Source: Aristolochia californica (Eukaryota; Streptophyta; Magnoliopsida; Piperales; Aristolochiaceae). Taken from it: DNA of 64,000 bases. The stretch spans positions 14,107,981 through 14,171,980 of the forward strand of contig JARWKL010000008.1 in NCBI GenBank assembly GCA_029961685.1. The letters run 5' to 3'. Positions 50,801-61,600 of the stretch are shown piece after piece. The translations under genes were made by a program, and so were the position numbers. The first letter of the stretch is position 1. Every line of letters begins with the position of its first letter. The notes below the pieces were generated by a model that worked only from the letters and a program-made list of their open reading frames with translations, searched no databases and had not been told where the DNA came from.

Positions 50801-53800
50801 GGGGTTGTAAAGTAGAATTTCCCCAACGTGGATAACAAAACATTGGTGTTCATTTTTAGTGCGTGAAAATAATTTTCTTCACTCACATTTATTATAGTTT
50901 TAAAATTTGTTTGTATACATAAACTCTAAAATTTTCATTTTGTTGTGATCTATATTTGCCTTATCTTTTAGTTTATGAGAAAACTAGGAGTGTGAAAAAC
51001 TCATGTTGGAAAAAAAAAATTGAACATCCAAAATGGAAATGCACAAATGCTTAGAGAGATAATTCCAAAAAGTATCTATAATTTTTTAGGTCCGCTTTTT
51101 GTAAAATTGGTAAAAACAGGGTTTTTTTGGCTCAGGAAATTATCCCACCGCATGTTAACTTGAGAATTTTAATTTTTTTTACTCCTCGAAATTTTGGATC
51201 ATTATGTCATTTGCATCTTCAACATGTTTCTAGCATGCATATCCACCACACTTAAAACATGTTATGATCAATTAGAAATCTCTTTCTTATAAAATTTCAC
51301 CTAGCTATCTGGGGTTGTACTAGTGGAATTTCCCCAACGTGGATAACAAAACTTTTGGGATCATTTTTAGTGCGTGAAAATAATTTTCTTCACTCACATT
51401 AATTATAGTTTTAAAATTATTTTGCATACATAAATTCTAAAATTTTCATTTTGTTGTGCTCTATATTTGCCTTATCTTTTTTATTACGAGAAAACTGGGA
51501 GAGTGAAAAGCTTAAGTTTGAAAAAAAACATTGAACATCCACAATGGAAATGCACAAATGCTGAGAGAGATAATTCCTAAAAGTATCTGTGATTTTTTAG
51601 GTCCGCTTTTGGTTCAATAGTCAAAAAGTGGGTTGTTTGGTTCTGGAAAATATCCCACCGCACGTTAACTTGAGAATTTTAATTTTTTCTACTCCATAAA
51701 ATTTTTGGATCATTAGGTCATTTGCATCTTCAACAAGTTTCTTGCTTGCATATTCACCACATTTAAAACATGTTAGGATCAATTAGAAATCTCTTTCTTA
51801 TAAAATTCCACCAAGCAATCTGGGGTTGTACTAGTGGAATTTCCCCAACGTGGATAATAAAACTTTGGTGTTCATTTTTAGTGCGTGAAAATAATTTTCT
51901 TCACACACATTTATTATAGTTTTCAAATTCTTTTGCATACATAAACTCTAAAATTTTCATTTTGTTGTGATCTATATTTGCCTTATCTTTTTGGATACGA
52001 GAGAACTGGGAGGGGGAAAAACTCAAGTTTGAAAAAAAAATTCAACATCCAAAATGGAAATGCACAAATGTTGAGAGAGATAATTCCAAAAATTATATGT
52101 CATTTTTAGGTCCCCTTTTTTGTAAAATAGGAAAAAGTGGGTTGTTCGGCTCTGGTAAATATCCCATCGCACGTTAACTTGAGATTTTTAATTTTTTCTA
52201 CTCCTTGAAATTTTTGGATCATTAGGTCATTTGCATCTTCAACATATTTCTGGCATGCACATCCACCACTTTTAAAACATCTTAAGATCAATTAGAAATC
52301 TCAATTCCACCAAGGTATCTGGGGTTATACTAGTGGAATTTCCCCAACGTGGATAACAAAACTTTGGTGTTCATTTTTAGTGCTTGAAAATAATTTTCTT
52401 CACTCACATTTATTATATTTTTCAAATTCTTTTGCATACATAAACTCTTAAATTTTAATTTTTTTGTGCTCTATATTCGCCTTATCTTTTTGTTTACGAG
52501 AAAACTGGGAGACTGAAAAACTCAAGTTTGAAAAAAAAAATTCAACATCAAAAATGAAAAAGCACAAATGTTGAGAGAGATAATTCCTAAAAGTATCTGC
52601 GATTATTTAGGTCCGCTTTTTATAATATAGGCAAAAAAAGGGTCGTTTGGTTCCAGTAAATATCCCACCGCATGTTAACTTGAGAATTTTAATTTTTTCT
52701 ACTCCTTGAAATTTTTGGATCATTAGGTCATTTTCATCTTCAATATGTTTCTTTCATGCATATCCACCACATTTAAAACTTGTTAGGATCAATTAGAAAT
52801 CTCTTTCGTATAAAATTCCTCCAAGCTATCTGGGGTTGTACGAGTGGAATTTCTCCAACGTGGATAACAAAACTTTTGTTTTCATTTTTAGTGCGTGAAA
52901 ATAATTTTATTCACGCACATTTATTATAGTTTTCAAATTCATTTGCATACTTAAAATCTAAAATTTTCATTTTGTTGTGATCTACATTTGCCTTATCTTT
53001 TTGTTTACGAGAAAGCTGGGAGACTGAAAAACTAAAGTTTGAAAAAAAAATTGAACATCCAAAATGGAAATGCAAAAATGTTGAGAAAGATCATTCCAAA
53101 AATTATATGTGATTTTTTAGGTGCGCTTTTGTTAAAATTGGCAAAAAAAAGGGTTGTTTGGCTCAGGAAAATATCCTACCGCACGTTACCTTGAAATTTT
53201 AATTTTTTCTACTCCTTGAAAATTTAGGATCATTAGTTCATTTGCATCTTCAACTTGTTTCTAGCATGCATGTCCACCACTTAAAACATGTTAGGATCAA
53301 TTAGAAATCTCTTTCTTATAAAATTCCACCAAGCTATCTGGGGTTGTAAAGTGGAATTTCCCCAACGTGGATAACAAAACTTTGGTGTTCATTTTTAGTG
53401 CATGAAAATAATTTTCTTCACTCACATTTATTATAGTTTTGAAATTCGTTTCCATACATAAACTCTAAAATTTTCATTTTGTTGTGATTTGTATTTGCCT
53501 TATCTTTTTGTTTCCGAGAAAACAGAGAGAGTGAAAAACTCCTGTTTGAAAAAAAAATGAACATTTAAAATGGAAATGCACAAATGCTGAGAGAGATAAT
53601 TTCAAAAATTATCTGTGATTTTTTTGGTCCATTTTTTGTAAAATAGGCAAAAAGTGGGTTGTTTGGATCTGGAAAATATCCCACCGCATGTTAACTTCAG
53701 AATTTTAATTTTTTCTATTCCTTGAAATTTTTGGATCATTAGGTCATTTGCATCTTCAAAATTTTTCTCGTACGCATATCCACCACATTTAAAACATGTT

Positions 53801-54502
53801 CGGATCAATTAGAAATCTCTTTCTTATAAAATTCCACCAAGCTAACTGGGGTTGTACTAGTAGAATTTCCCCAACGTCGATAACAAAACTTTGGTGTACA
53901 TTTTTAGTGCGTGAAAATTATTTTCTTCACTCACATTTATTATAGTTTTCTAATTCTTTTGCATACATAAACTCTAAAATTTTCATTTTGTTGTGATCTA
54001 TATTTTCCTTATCTTTTTGTTTCTTAGAAAACTGGGAGACTGAAAAACGCAAGTTTGAAAAAAAATTGAACATCAAAAATAGAAATGCACAAATACTGAC
54101 AGAGATAATTCCAAAAAGTATTTGTGATTTTTTAGGTCCGCTTTTTTTAAAATAGGCAAAAGTGGGTTGTTTGGCTCTGGTAAATATCCCACCGCACGTT
54201 AAATTGAGAATTTCAATTTTTTCTACTCCTTGGAATTTTTGGATCATTAGGTCATTTGCAGCTTCAACATGTTTCTGGCATGCATATCCACCACATTTAA
54301 AACATGTTAGGATCAATAAGAAATCACTTTGTTATAAAATTCCACAAAGCTATCTGGGGTTGTACTAGTGGAGTTTCCCCAACGTGGATAACAAAACATT
54401 GGTGTTCATTTTTTGTGCATGAAAATAATTTTCTTTACTCACATTTATTATAGTTTTAAAATTCTTTTGCATACATAAATTCTAAAATTTTCATTTTTCT
54501 GT
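44834..54502. repeat. Five-unit higher-order repeat domain (~2.55 kb period)
   Basis: Unit starts are 44834, 45342, 45850, 46360, 46869, 47380, 47891, 48402, 48910, 49420, 49928, 50438, 50947, 51458, 51969, 52468, 52979, 53486 and 53995. Several independent markers recur every fifth unit. CGAGAGAACTGGGAG occurs in the units at 46869, 49420, 51969 and 54503. GGCTCAGGAAATTA occurs at 44834 and 47380. GAGAATGATAATTCC with CTTCATCATG occurs at 45342 and 47891. AAAGTAGAATTTCC or AAAGTGGAATTTCC occurs at 50438 and 52979. The stretch 50.0-50.5 kb recurs almost unchanged at 52.54-53.04 kb, offset 2541 bp. Adjacent units at 48402 and 48910 are also close to each other (GAACATAAAAAATG, TTTGACTCTAGTAAAT). 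Confidence 0.82.
47803..47830. other. Conserved imperfect dyad in each unit (example)
   Basis: GTGCGTGAA and TTCACTCAC flank a 10-base A+T-rich spacer. They form an inverted repeat with 9 bp arms and one mismatch. It is present in most units at about +423 to +450. Some units carry a GTGAGTGAA left arm and so a perfect dyad (44236-44263, 55435-55462). It could extrude as a cruciform or bind a dimeric protein; neither is shown by the sequence. Confidence 0.75.
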
Positions 54503-57049
54503 GATCTATATTTGTGTTATCTTTTTGTATACGAGAGAACTGGGAGAGCAAAAAACTTAAGTTTGAAAAAAAAAATTCAACATCCAAAATGTAAATGCAC
54601 AAATGTGGAGTGATATAATTCCACAAACTATATGTGATTTTTTAGGTCATATTTTTGTAAAATTTGTAAAAAGTGGGTTGTTTGGCTCTGATAAATATCC
54701 CACCGCACGTTAACTTGAGAATTTTAATTTTTTCTACTCCGTGAAATTTTTGGATCATGAGGTCATTTGCATCTTCAACATATTTCTACATGCATATCCA
54801 CCACATTTAAAACATGTTAAGATCAATTAGAATTCTTTTCTTTTAAAATTCCACCAAGCTATCTTGGGTTGTACTAGTGGAATTTCTCCAACGAGGATAA
54901 CAAAACTTTGGTGTTCATTTTATTAGTGTGAAAATAATTTTCTTCACTCACATTTATTATAGTTTTCAAATTCTTTTGCATACATAAACTCTAAAATTTT
55001 CATTTTGTTGTGATCTATATTTGCCTTATCTTTTTGTTTATGGGAAAACTGGGAGACTAAAAAAGTCAAGTTCGAAAAAAAAATTGCACATCCAAAACGG
55101 AAATGCACAAATGATGAGAGAGATAATTCCAAAAAGTATCTATGATTTTTTAGGTCCGCTTTTTGTAAAATAGGCAAAAAGTAGGTTGTTTGGTTCAAAT
55201 AAATATCCCACCGCACGTTAACTTAAGAATTTTAATATTTTCTACTCCTTGAAATTTTTGGATCATTAGGTCATTTGCATCTTCAACATGTTTCTGGCAT
55301 GCATATCCACCACATTTAAAAACTTGTTAGGATCAATTAGAAATTTCTTTCTTATAAAATTCAACCTAGCTATCTGGAGTTATACTAGTGGAATTTCCCC
55401 AAAGTGGATAACAAAACTTTGGTGTTCATTTTTAGTGAGTGAAAATAATTTCATTCACTCACATTTATTATAGTTTTCAACTTCTTTTGCATACATAAAC
55501 TCTAAAATTTTCATTTTGTTGAGCTCTATATTTGCCTTATCTTGTTGTTTACAAGAAAACTAGGATAAAGAAAAACTCATGTTTCCAAAAAAAAATTGAA
55601 CATCCAAAATGAAAATGCACAAATGCTAAGAGAGATAATTCCAAAAAGTATCTCTGATTTTTTAGGTCTTCTATTTTTAAAATAGGCAAAAGTTGGGTTG
55701 TTTGGCTCTGGAAAATATCCCACCGCACGTTAACTTGAGAATTTTAATTTTTTCTATTCCTCGAAATTTTTGGATTATTAGGTCATTTGCATCTTCAACA
55801 TGTTTCTCGCATGCATATCCACCACAATTAAAACATGTTAGGAAGAATTAGAAATCCCTTTCTTATAAAATTCCACCAAGCTATCTAGGGTTGTCTTAGT
55901 GGAATTTCCCGAAAGTGGATAACAAAACTTTGGTGTTCTTTTTTAGTGAATGAAAATAATTTTCTTCAGTCACATTTATTATAGTTTTCCACTTTTTTTG
56001 CATAAACTCTAAAATTTTTATTTTGTTGTGATCTATATTTGCCTTATCTTTTTGTTTACGAGAAAACTGGGAGAGTGAAAAACTCAAGTTTAAAAAAAAA
56101 AATTGAACATCCAAAATGGAAACACACAAATGCTGAGAGAGATAATTACAAAAAGTATCTGTTATTTTTTAGGTCCGCTTTTTGTAAAATAGGCAAAAAG
56201 TGGGTTGTTTGGCTCTGGTAAATATCCCACCGCACGCTAACTTGAGAATTTTAATTTTTTCTACTCCTTGAAATTTTTGGATTATTAGGTCATTTGCATT
56301 TTCAACATGTTTATGGCATGCATATCCACCACATTTAAAAACTTGTTAGGATCAATTAGAAATCGCTTTCTTATAAAATTCCGCCAAGCTATCTTGGGTT
56401 GTACTAGTGGAATTTCCCCAATGTGGATAAAAAAACTTTGGTGTTCATTTTTGGTGCGTGAAAATAATTTTCTTCACTCACATTTATTATAGTTTTCCAC
56501 TTCTTTTGCTTACATAAACTCTAAAGTTTTTATTTTGTTGTGATCTATTTGCCTTATCTTTTTCTTTACGAGAAAACTAGGAGAGTGAAAAACTCATGTT
56601 TCAAAAAAAAAAATTGAATATCCAAAATGGAAATGCACAAATGCTGATAGTGATAATTCCAAAAAGTATCTGTGATTTTTTAGGTCCCCTTTTTTTAAAA
56701 TAGGCAAAAAGTGGGTTGTTTGGCTCTGGAAAATATCCCACCGCACGTTAACATGAGAATTTTAATTTTTTCTATTCCTTGAAATTTTTGGATCATTAGG
56801 TCGTTTGCATCTTCAACATGTTTCTCGCATGCATGTACACCACATTTAAAACATGTTAGGATCAATTAGAAATCACTTTCTTATAAAATTCCACCTAGCT
56901 ATCTTGGGTTGTACTAGTGGAATTTCCCCAATGTGGATAACAAAACTTTGGTGTTCATTTTTAGTGCATGAAAATAATTTTTTTCACTCACATTATTATA
57001 GTTTTCTAATTTTTTGCATACATAAAGTCTAAAATTTTCATTTGGTTGT
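54503..57049. repeat. Satellite units, segment 12, with a two-unit duplication
   Basis: Unit starts are 54503, 55012, 55523, 56030 and 56542. The pair 55012/55523 resembles the pair 56030/56542 at an offset of about 1020 bp. Both pairs share ACATTTAAAAACTTGTTAGG (near 55313 and 56332), CTCATGTTTCCAAAA or CTCATGTTTCAAAAA, GGCTCTGGAAAATATCCC, TTTTTTCTATTCC and TTTCTCGCATGCAT. The copies have diverged more than those at 16.9-18.9 kb. Confidence 0.82.
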
Positions 57050-58641
57050 GATCTATATTTGCCTTATCTTTTTATTTACGAGAAAACTTGGACAGTGAAA
57101 AACTCAAGTTTGAAAAAAAAAATTGAACATCCAAAATGAAAATGCCCAATTGCTGAGAGAGATAATTCAAAAAAGTATGTGTGAATTTTTAGGTCCGCTT
57201 TTTGTAAAATAGGCAAAAAGTGGGTTGTGTGGCTCTGGTAAATATTCAACCGAGATAATTTTTCAAAATATTTTGCATACATAAACTCTAAAATTTTCAT
57301 TTTGTTGTGATCTATATTTGTTTTATCTTTATGTTTACGAGAAAACTGGGAGAGCGAAAAACTCAAGTTTGAAAAAAATTCGTTCACTTGAGAATTTTAA
57401 TTTTTTCTACTCCTTGAAATATTAGGATCATTAGGTCATTTGCATCTTCAACATGTTTCTGACATGCATATCCACCACATTTAAAACATGTTAGGATCAA
57501 TTAGAAATCTTTTTCTTACAAAATAACACCAAGCTATCTGGGGTTGTACTAGTGGAATTTCCCCAACGTGGATAACAAAACTTTGGTATTCATTTGTAGT
57601 GCATGAAAATAATTATCTTCACTCACATTTATTATAGTTTTCTAATTCTTTTGTATACATAAACTCTAAAATTTTCATTTTGTTGTGATCTATATTTGCC
57701 TTATCTTTTTGTTTATTAGAAAACTGGGAGACTAAAAAATTCAAGTTTGAAAAAAAAATGAACATCGAAAATGGCAATGCACAAATGCTAACAGAGATAA
57801 TTCCAAAAAGTATCTGTGATTTTTTAGGTCCGCTTTTTGTAAAATAGGCAAAAAGTGGGTTGTTTGGCTCTAGTAAATATCCCACCGCATGTTAACTTGA
57901 GAATTGTAATTTTTTCTACTCCTTGAAATTTTTGGATCATTACGTCATTTGCATCATCGACATGTTTCTTGCATGCATATCCACCACATTTAAAACATGT
58001 TAGGATCAATTAGAAATCTCCTTCTTATAAAATTCCACCAAGCCAACGTGGATAACAAAACTTTGGTGTGCATTTTTAGTGTGTGAAAATAACTTTCTTC
58101 ACTCATATTTATTAGAGTTTTCAACTTCTTTTACATACATACACTCTAAAATTTTCATTTTGTTGTGATCTATATTTGGTTTATCTTTTTGTTTACGAGA
58201 AAACAGGGAGAGTGAAAAACTCAAGTTTAAAAAAAATATTGAACATAAAAAATGGAATGAATAAATGATGAGACAGATAATTCCAAAAAGTATCTGTAAT
58301 TTTTTAGGTCCGCTTTTTGGAAAATAGGCAAAAAGTGTGTTGTTTGGCTCTTGTAAATATCCCACCACACGTTAACTTGAGAATTTTAATTTTTTCTACT
58401 CCTTGAAATTTTTGGATCATTAGGTCATTTGCATATTCAACATGTTTCTGGCATGCATATCCACCACATTTAAAACATGTTAGGATAAATTATAAATCTC
58501 TTTCTTTTAAAATTTCACCAAGCTCTCTGGGGTTGTACTAGTGGAATTTCAAAACATTGGCGTTCATTTTTATTTACTCACATTTATTATAGTTTTCAAA
58601 TTCTTTTGCATACATAAAATCCTAAATTTTCATTTTGTTGT
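57050..58641. repeat. Cluster of four consecutive deleted units
   Basis: Unit starts are 57050, 57309, 57687 and 58167, giving lengths of 259, 378, 480 and 475 bp. In the first, ATATTCAACCGAGATAATT joins the middle of a unit to its end near 57250 (about 250 bases lost). In the second, GTTTGAAAAAAATT is followed by CGTTCACTTGAG near 57380 (about 133 lost). In the third, CCACCAAG is joined to CCAACGTGG near 58043 (about 31 lost). In the fourth, two losses occur: GGAATTTC to AAAACATTGG near 58550, and CATTTTTA to TTTACTCAC near 58570, which removes most of the dyad. All are joins between normal satellite pieces with no foreign filler. Confidence 0.9.
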
Positions 58642-61600
58642 GATCTAAATTTGCCTTATCCTTTTGTTTACGAGAAAACCGGGAGAGTGAAAAACTCCAA
58701 GTTTGAAAAAAAAAATTGAACATCCAAAAAGGAAATGCACAAATGTTGAGAGAGATAATTCCAAAAAGTATCTGTGATTTTTTAGGTCCACTTTTTGTAA
58801 AATAGGCAAAAAGTGGGTTGTTTGGCTCTGGTAAATATCCCACCGCACGTTAACTTGAGAATTGTAATTTTTTCTACTTACTGAACTTTTTGGATCATTA
58901 GGTCATCTGCATCTTCACAATGCTTCTTGCATGCATATTCACCACATTTAAAACATTTTAGGATCAATTAGAAATCTCTTTCTTATGAAATTCCACCAAA
59001 CTATATGCGGTTGTACAAGTGGAATTTCCCCAACGTAGAAAATAAAACTTTGGTGTTTATTTTTAGTGCGTGAAAATAATTTTCCTCACTCACCTTTATT
59101 ATAGTTTTCAAAATATTTCTCATACATAAACTATAAAATTTTCATTTTGTTGTGATCTATATTTGCCTTATCTTTTTGTTTATAAAACTGGGAGAATGAA
59201 AAACTCAAGTCTGAAAAAAAAAATTGAACATCCAAAATGGAAATGCACATATGCGGAGAGAGATAATTCAAAAAATTATCTGTGATTTTTTATGTCCGTT
59301 TTTTGTAAAATAGGCAAAAAGTGGGTTGTTTGGCTCTAGTAAATATCCCACTACACGTTAACTTGAGAATTTTTAGTTTTGCTACTCTTTCAAATTTTTG
59401 GATCCTTAGGCCATTTGCATCTTCAACATGTTTCTGGCATGCATATCCACCACATTTAAAACATGTTAGGATCAATTAGAAATCTCTTTCTTAGAAAATT
59501 CCACCAAGCTATCTAGGGTTGTACCAGTGGAATTTCCCCAACGTGGATAACTATACTTTGGTGTTCATTTTTAGTGTGTGAAAATAATTTTCTTGACTCA
59601 TATTTATTATAGTTTTCAAATTCTTTTGCATACATAAACTCTAAAATTTTCATTTTGTTGTGATCTATATTTGCCTTATCTTTTTGTTTACGAGACAACT
59701 GGGAGAGGGAAAAACTCAAGTTTGAAAAAAAAAATTTAACATCCAAAAGGGAAATGCACAAATGCTGAGAGAGATAATTTCAAAAAGTCTCTATTATTTT
59801 TTGGGTCCGATTTTTGTAAAATAGGCAAAAAGTGGGTTGTTTGGCTCTGGTAAATATCCCACAGCACGTTAACTTGAGAATTTTAATTTTTTCTACTCCT
59901 TGAAATTTTTGATTCATTAGGTCATTTGCATCTTCAACATGTTTTTGGCATGTATCCACCACATTTAAAACATGTTAGGATCAATTAAAAATCTCTTTCT
60001 TATTAAATTCCTCCAAGCTATCTTGGGTTGTACGAGTGGAATTTCCCCAACGTAGAAAATAAAACTTTGGTGTTCATTTATAGTGCGTGAAAGTAATTTT
60101 CTTCACTCACATTTATTGTAGTTTTCAAAAACTTTTCCATACATAAACAATAAAATTTTCATTTTGTTGTGATCTATATTTGCCTTATGTTTTTCTTTTA
60201 TGAGAAAACTGGTAGAGTGAAAAACTCAAGATTGAAAAAAAAAATTGACCATCCAAAATGGAAATGCACAAATGCTGAAAGAGATTTTTCAAAAAAAGTA
60301 TCTGTGATTTTTTACGTCCGCTTTTTACCAAATGGGCAAAAAGTGCGTTGTTTGGCAGTGGTAAATATCCCACCGCACGTTAACTTGTGAATTATAATTT
60401 TTTTTACTCTTTGAAATTTAAGGATCAATAGGTCATTTGCATCTTCAACATGTTTCTGGCATGTATCCACCACATTTAAAACATGTTAGGATCAATTAGA
60501 AATCTCTTTCTTATAAAATTCCTCCAAGCTCTATGGGGTTGTACTAGTGAAATTTCCCCAACCTGGATAACAATACTTTGGTGTTAATTTTTAGTGCGTG
60601 AAAATAATTTTCTTCACTCATATTTATTATAGTTTTCAAATTCTTTTGCATACATAAACTCTAAAATTTTCATTTTGTTGTGATCTATATATGCCTTATC
60701 TTTTTGTTTACGACAAAACTGGGAGAGTGAAAAACTCAAGTTTGAAAGAAAAAATTGAACATCCAAAATGGAAATGGGCAAATGCTGAGAGAGATAATTA
60801 CAAAAAGTATCTGTGATTTTTTATGTCCGCATTTTCTAAAATAGGAAAAAAGTGGGTTGTTTGGCTCTGGTAAATATCCCACCGCACGTTTACTTGAAAA
60901 GTTTAATTTTTTTCTAATCCTTGATATTTTAGGATCATTAGGTCATTTGCATCTTCAACATGTTTCTGGCATGCATATCAACCACATTTAAAACAAGTTA
61001 GGATCAATTATAAATATCTTTCTTTTAAAATTCCACCAGGCTATCTAGGGTTGTACTAGTGGAATTTCCCCAACGTAGATAAGAATACTTTGGTGTTCAT
61101 TTTTAGTGCATGAAAATAATTTTCTTCACTCACATTTATTGTAGTTTTAAAATTCGTTTGCATACTTAAACTCTAAAATTTTCATTTTATTGTGATCTAT
61201 ATTTGCCGTATCTTTTTGTTTACGAGAAAACTGGGAGAGTGACAAACTCAATTTAAAAAAAAAAAATTGAACATCCACAATGGAAATGCACAAATGCTGA
61301 GAGAGATAATTCCAAAAAGTATCTGAGATTTTTTATGTCCGCTTTTTGTAAAATAGGCAAAAACTGGGTTGTTTGGCTCTGGCAAATATCCCACCACACG
61401 TTAACTTGAGAATTTTAATTTTTTCTACTCCTTGAAATTTTTCGATCATTTGGATGTTCAACATGTTTCTGGCGTGCAAATCCACCACATTTAAAACATA
61501 TTTGGATCAATTAGAAATCTCTTTCTCATAAAATTCCACCAAGCAATATGGGGTTGTACTAGTGGAATTTCCCCAACGTGGATAACAAAACTTTGGTGTT

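Noticed and set aside
57050..57308. A separate, shorter satellite family
   Set aside because: Both parts of this 259 bp interval align with the normal unit; it is a deleted copy and not a different repeat.
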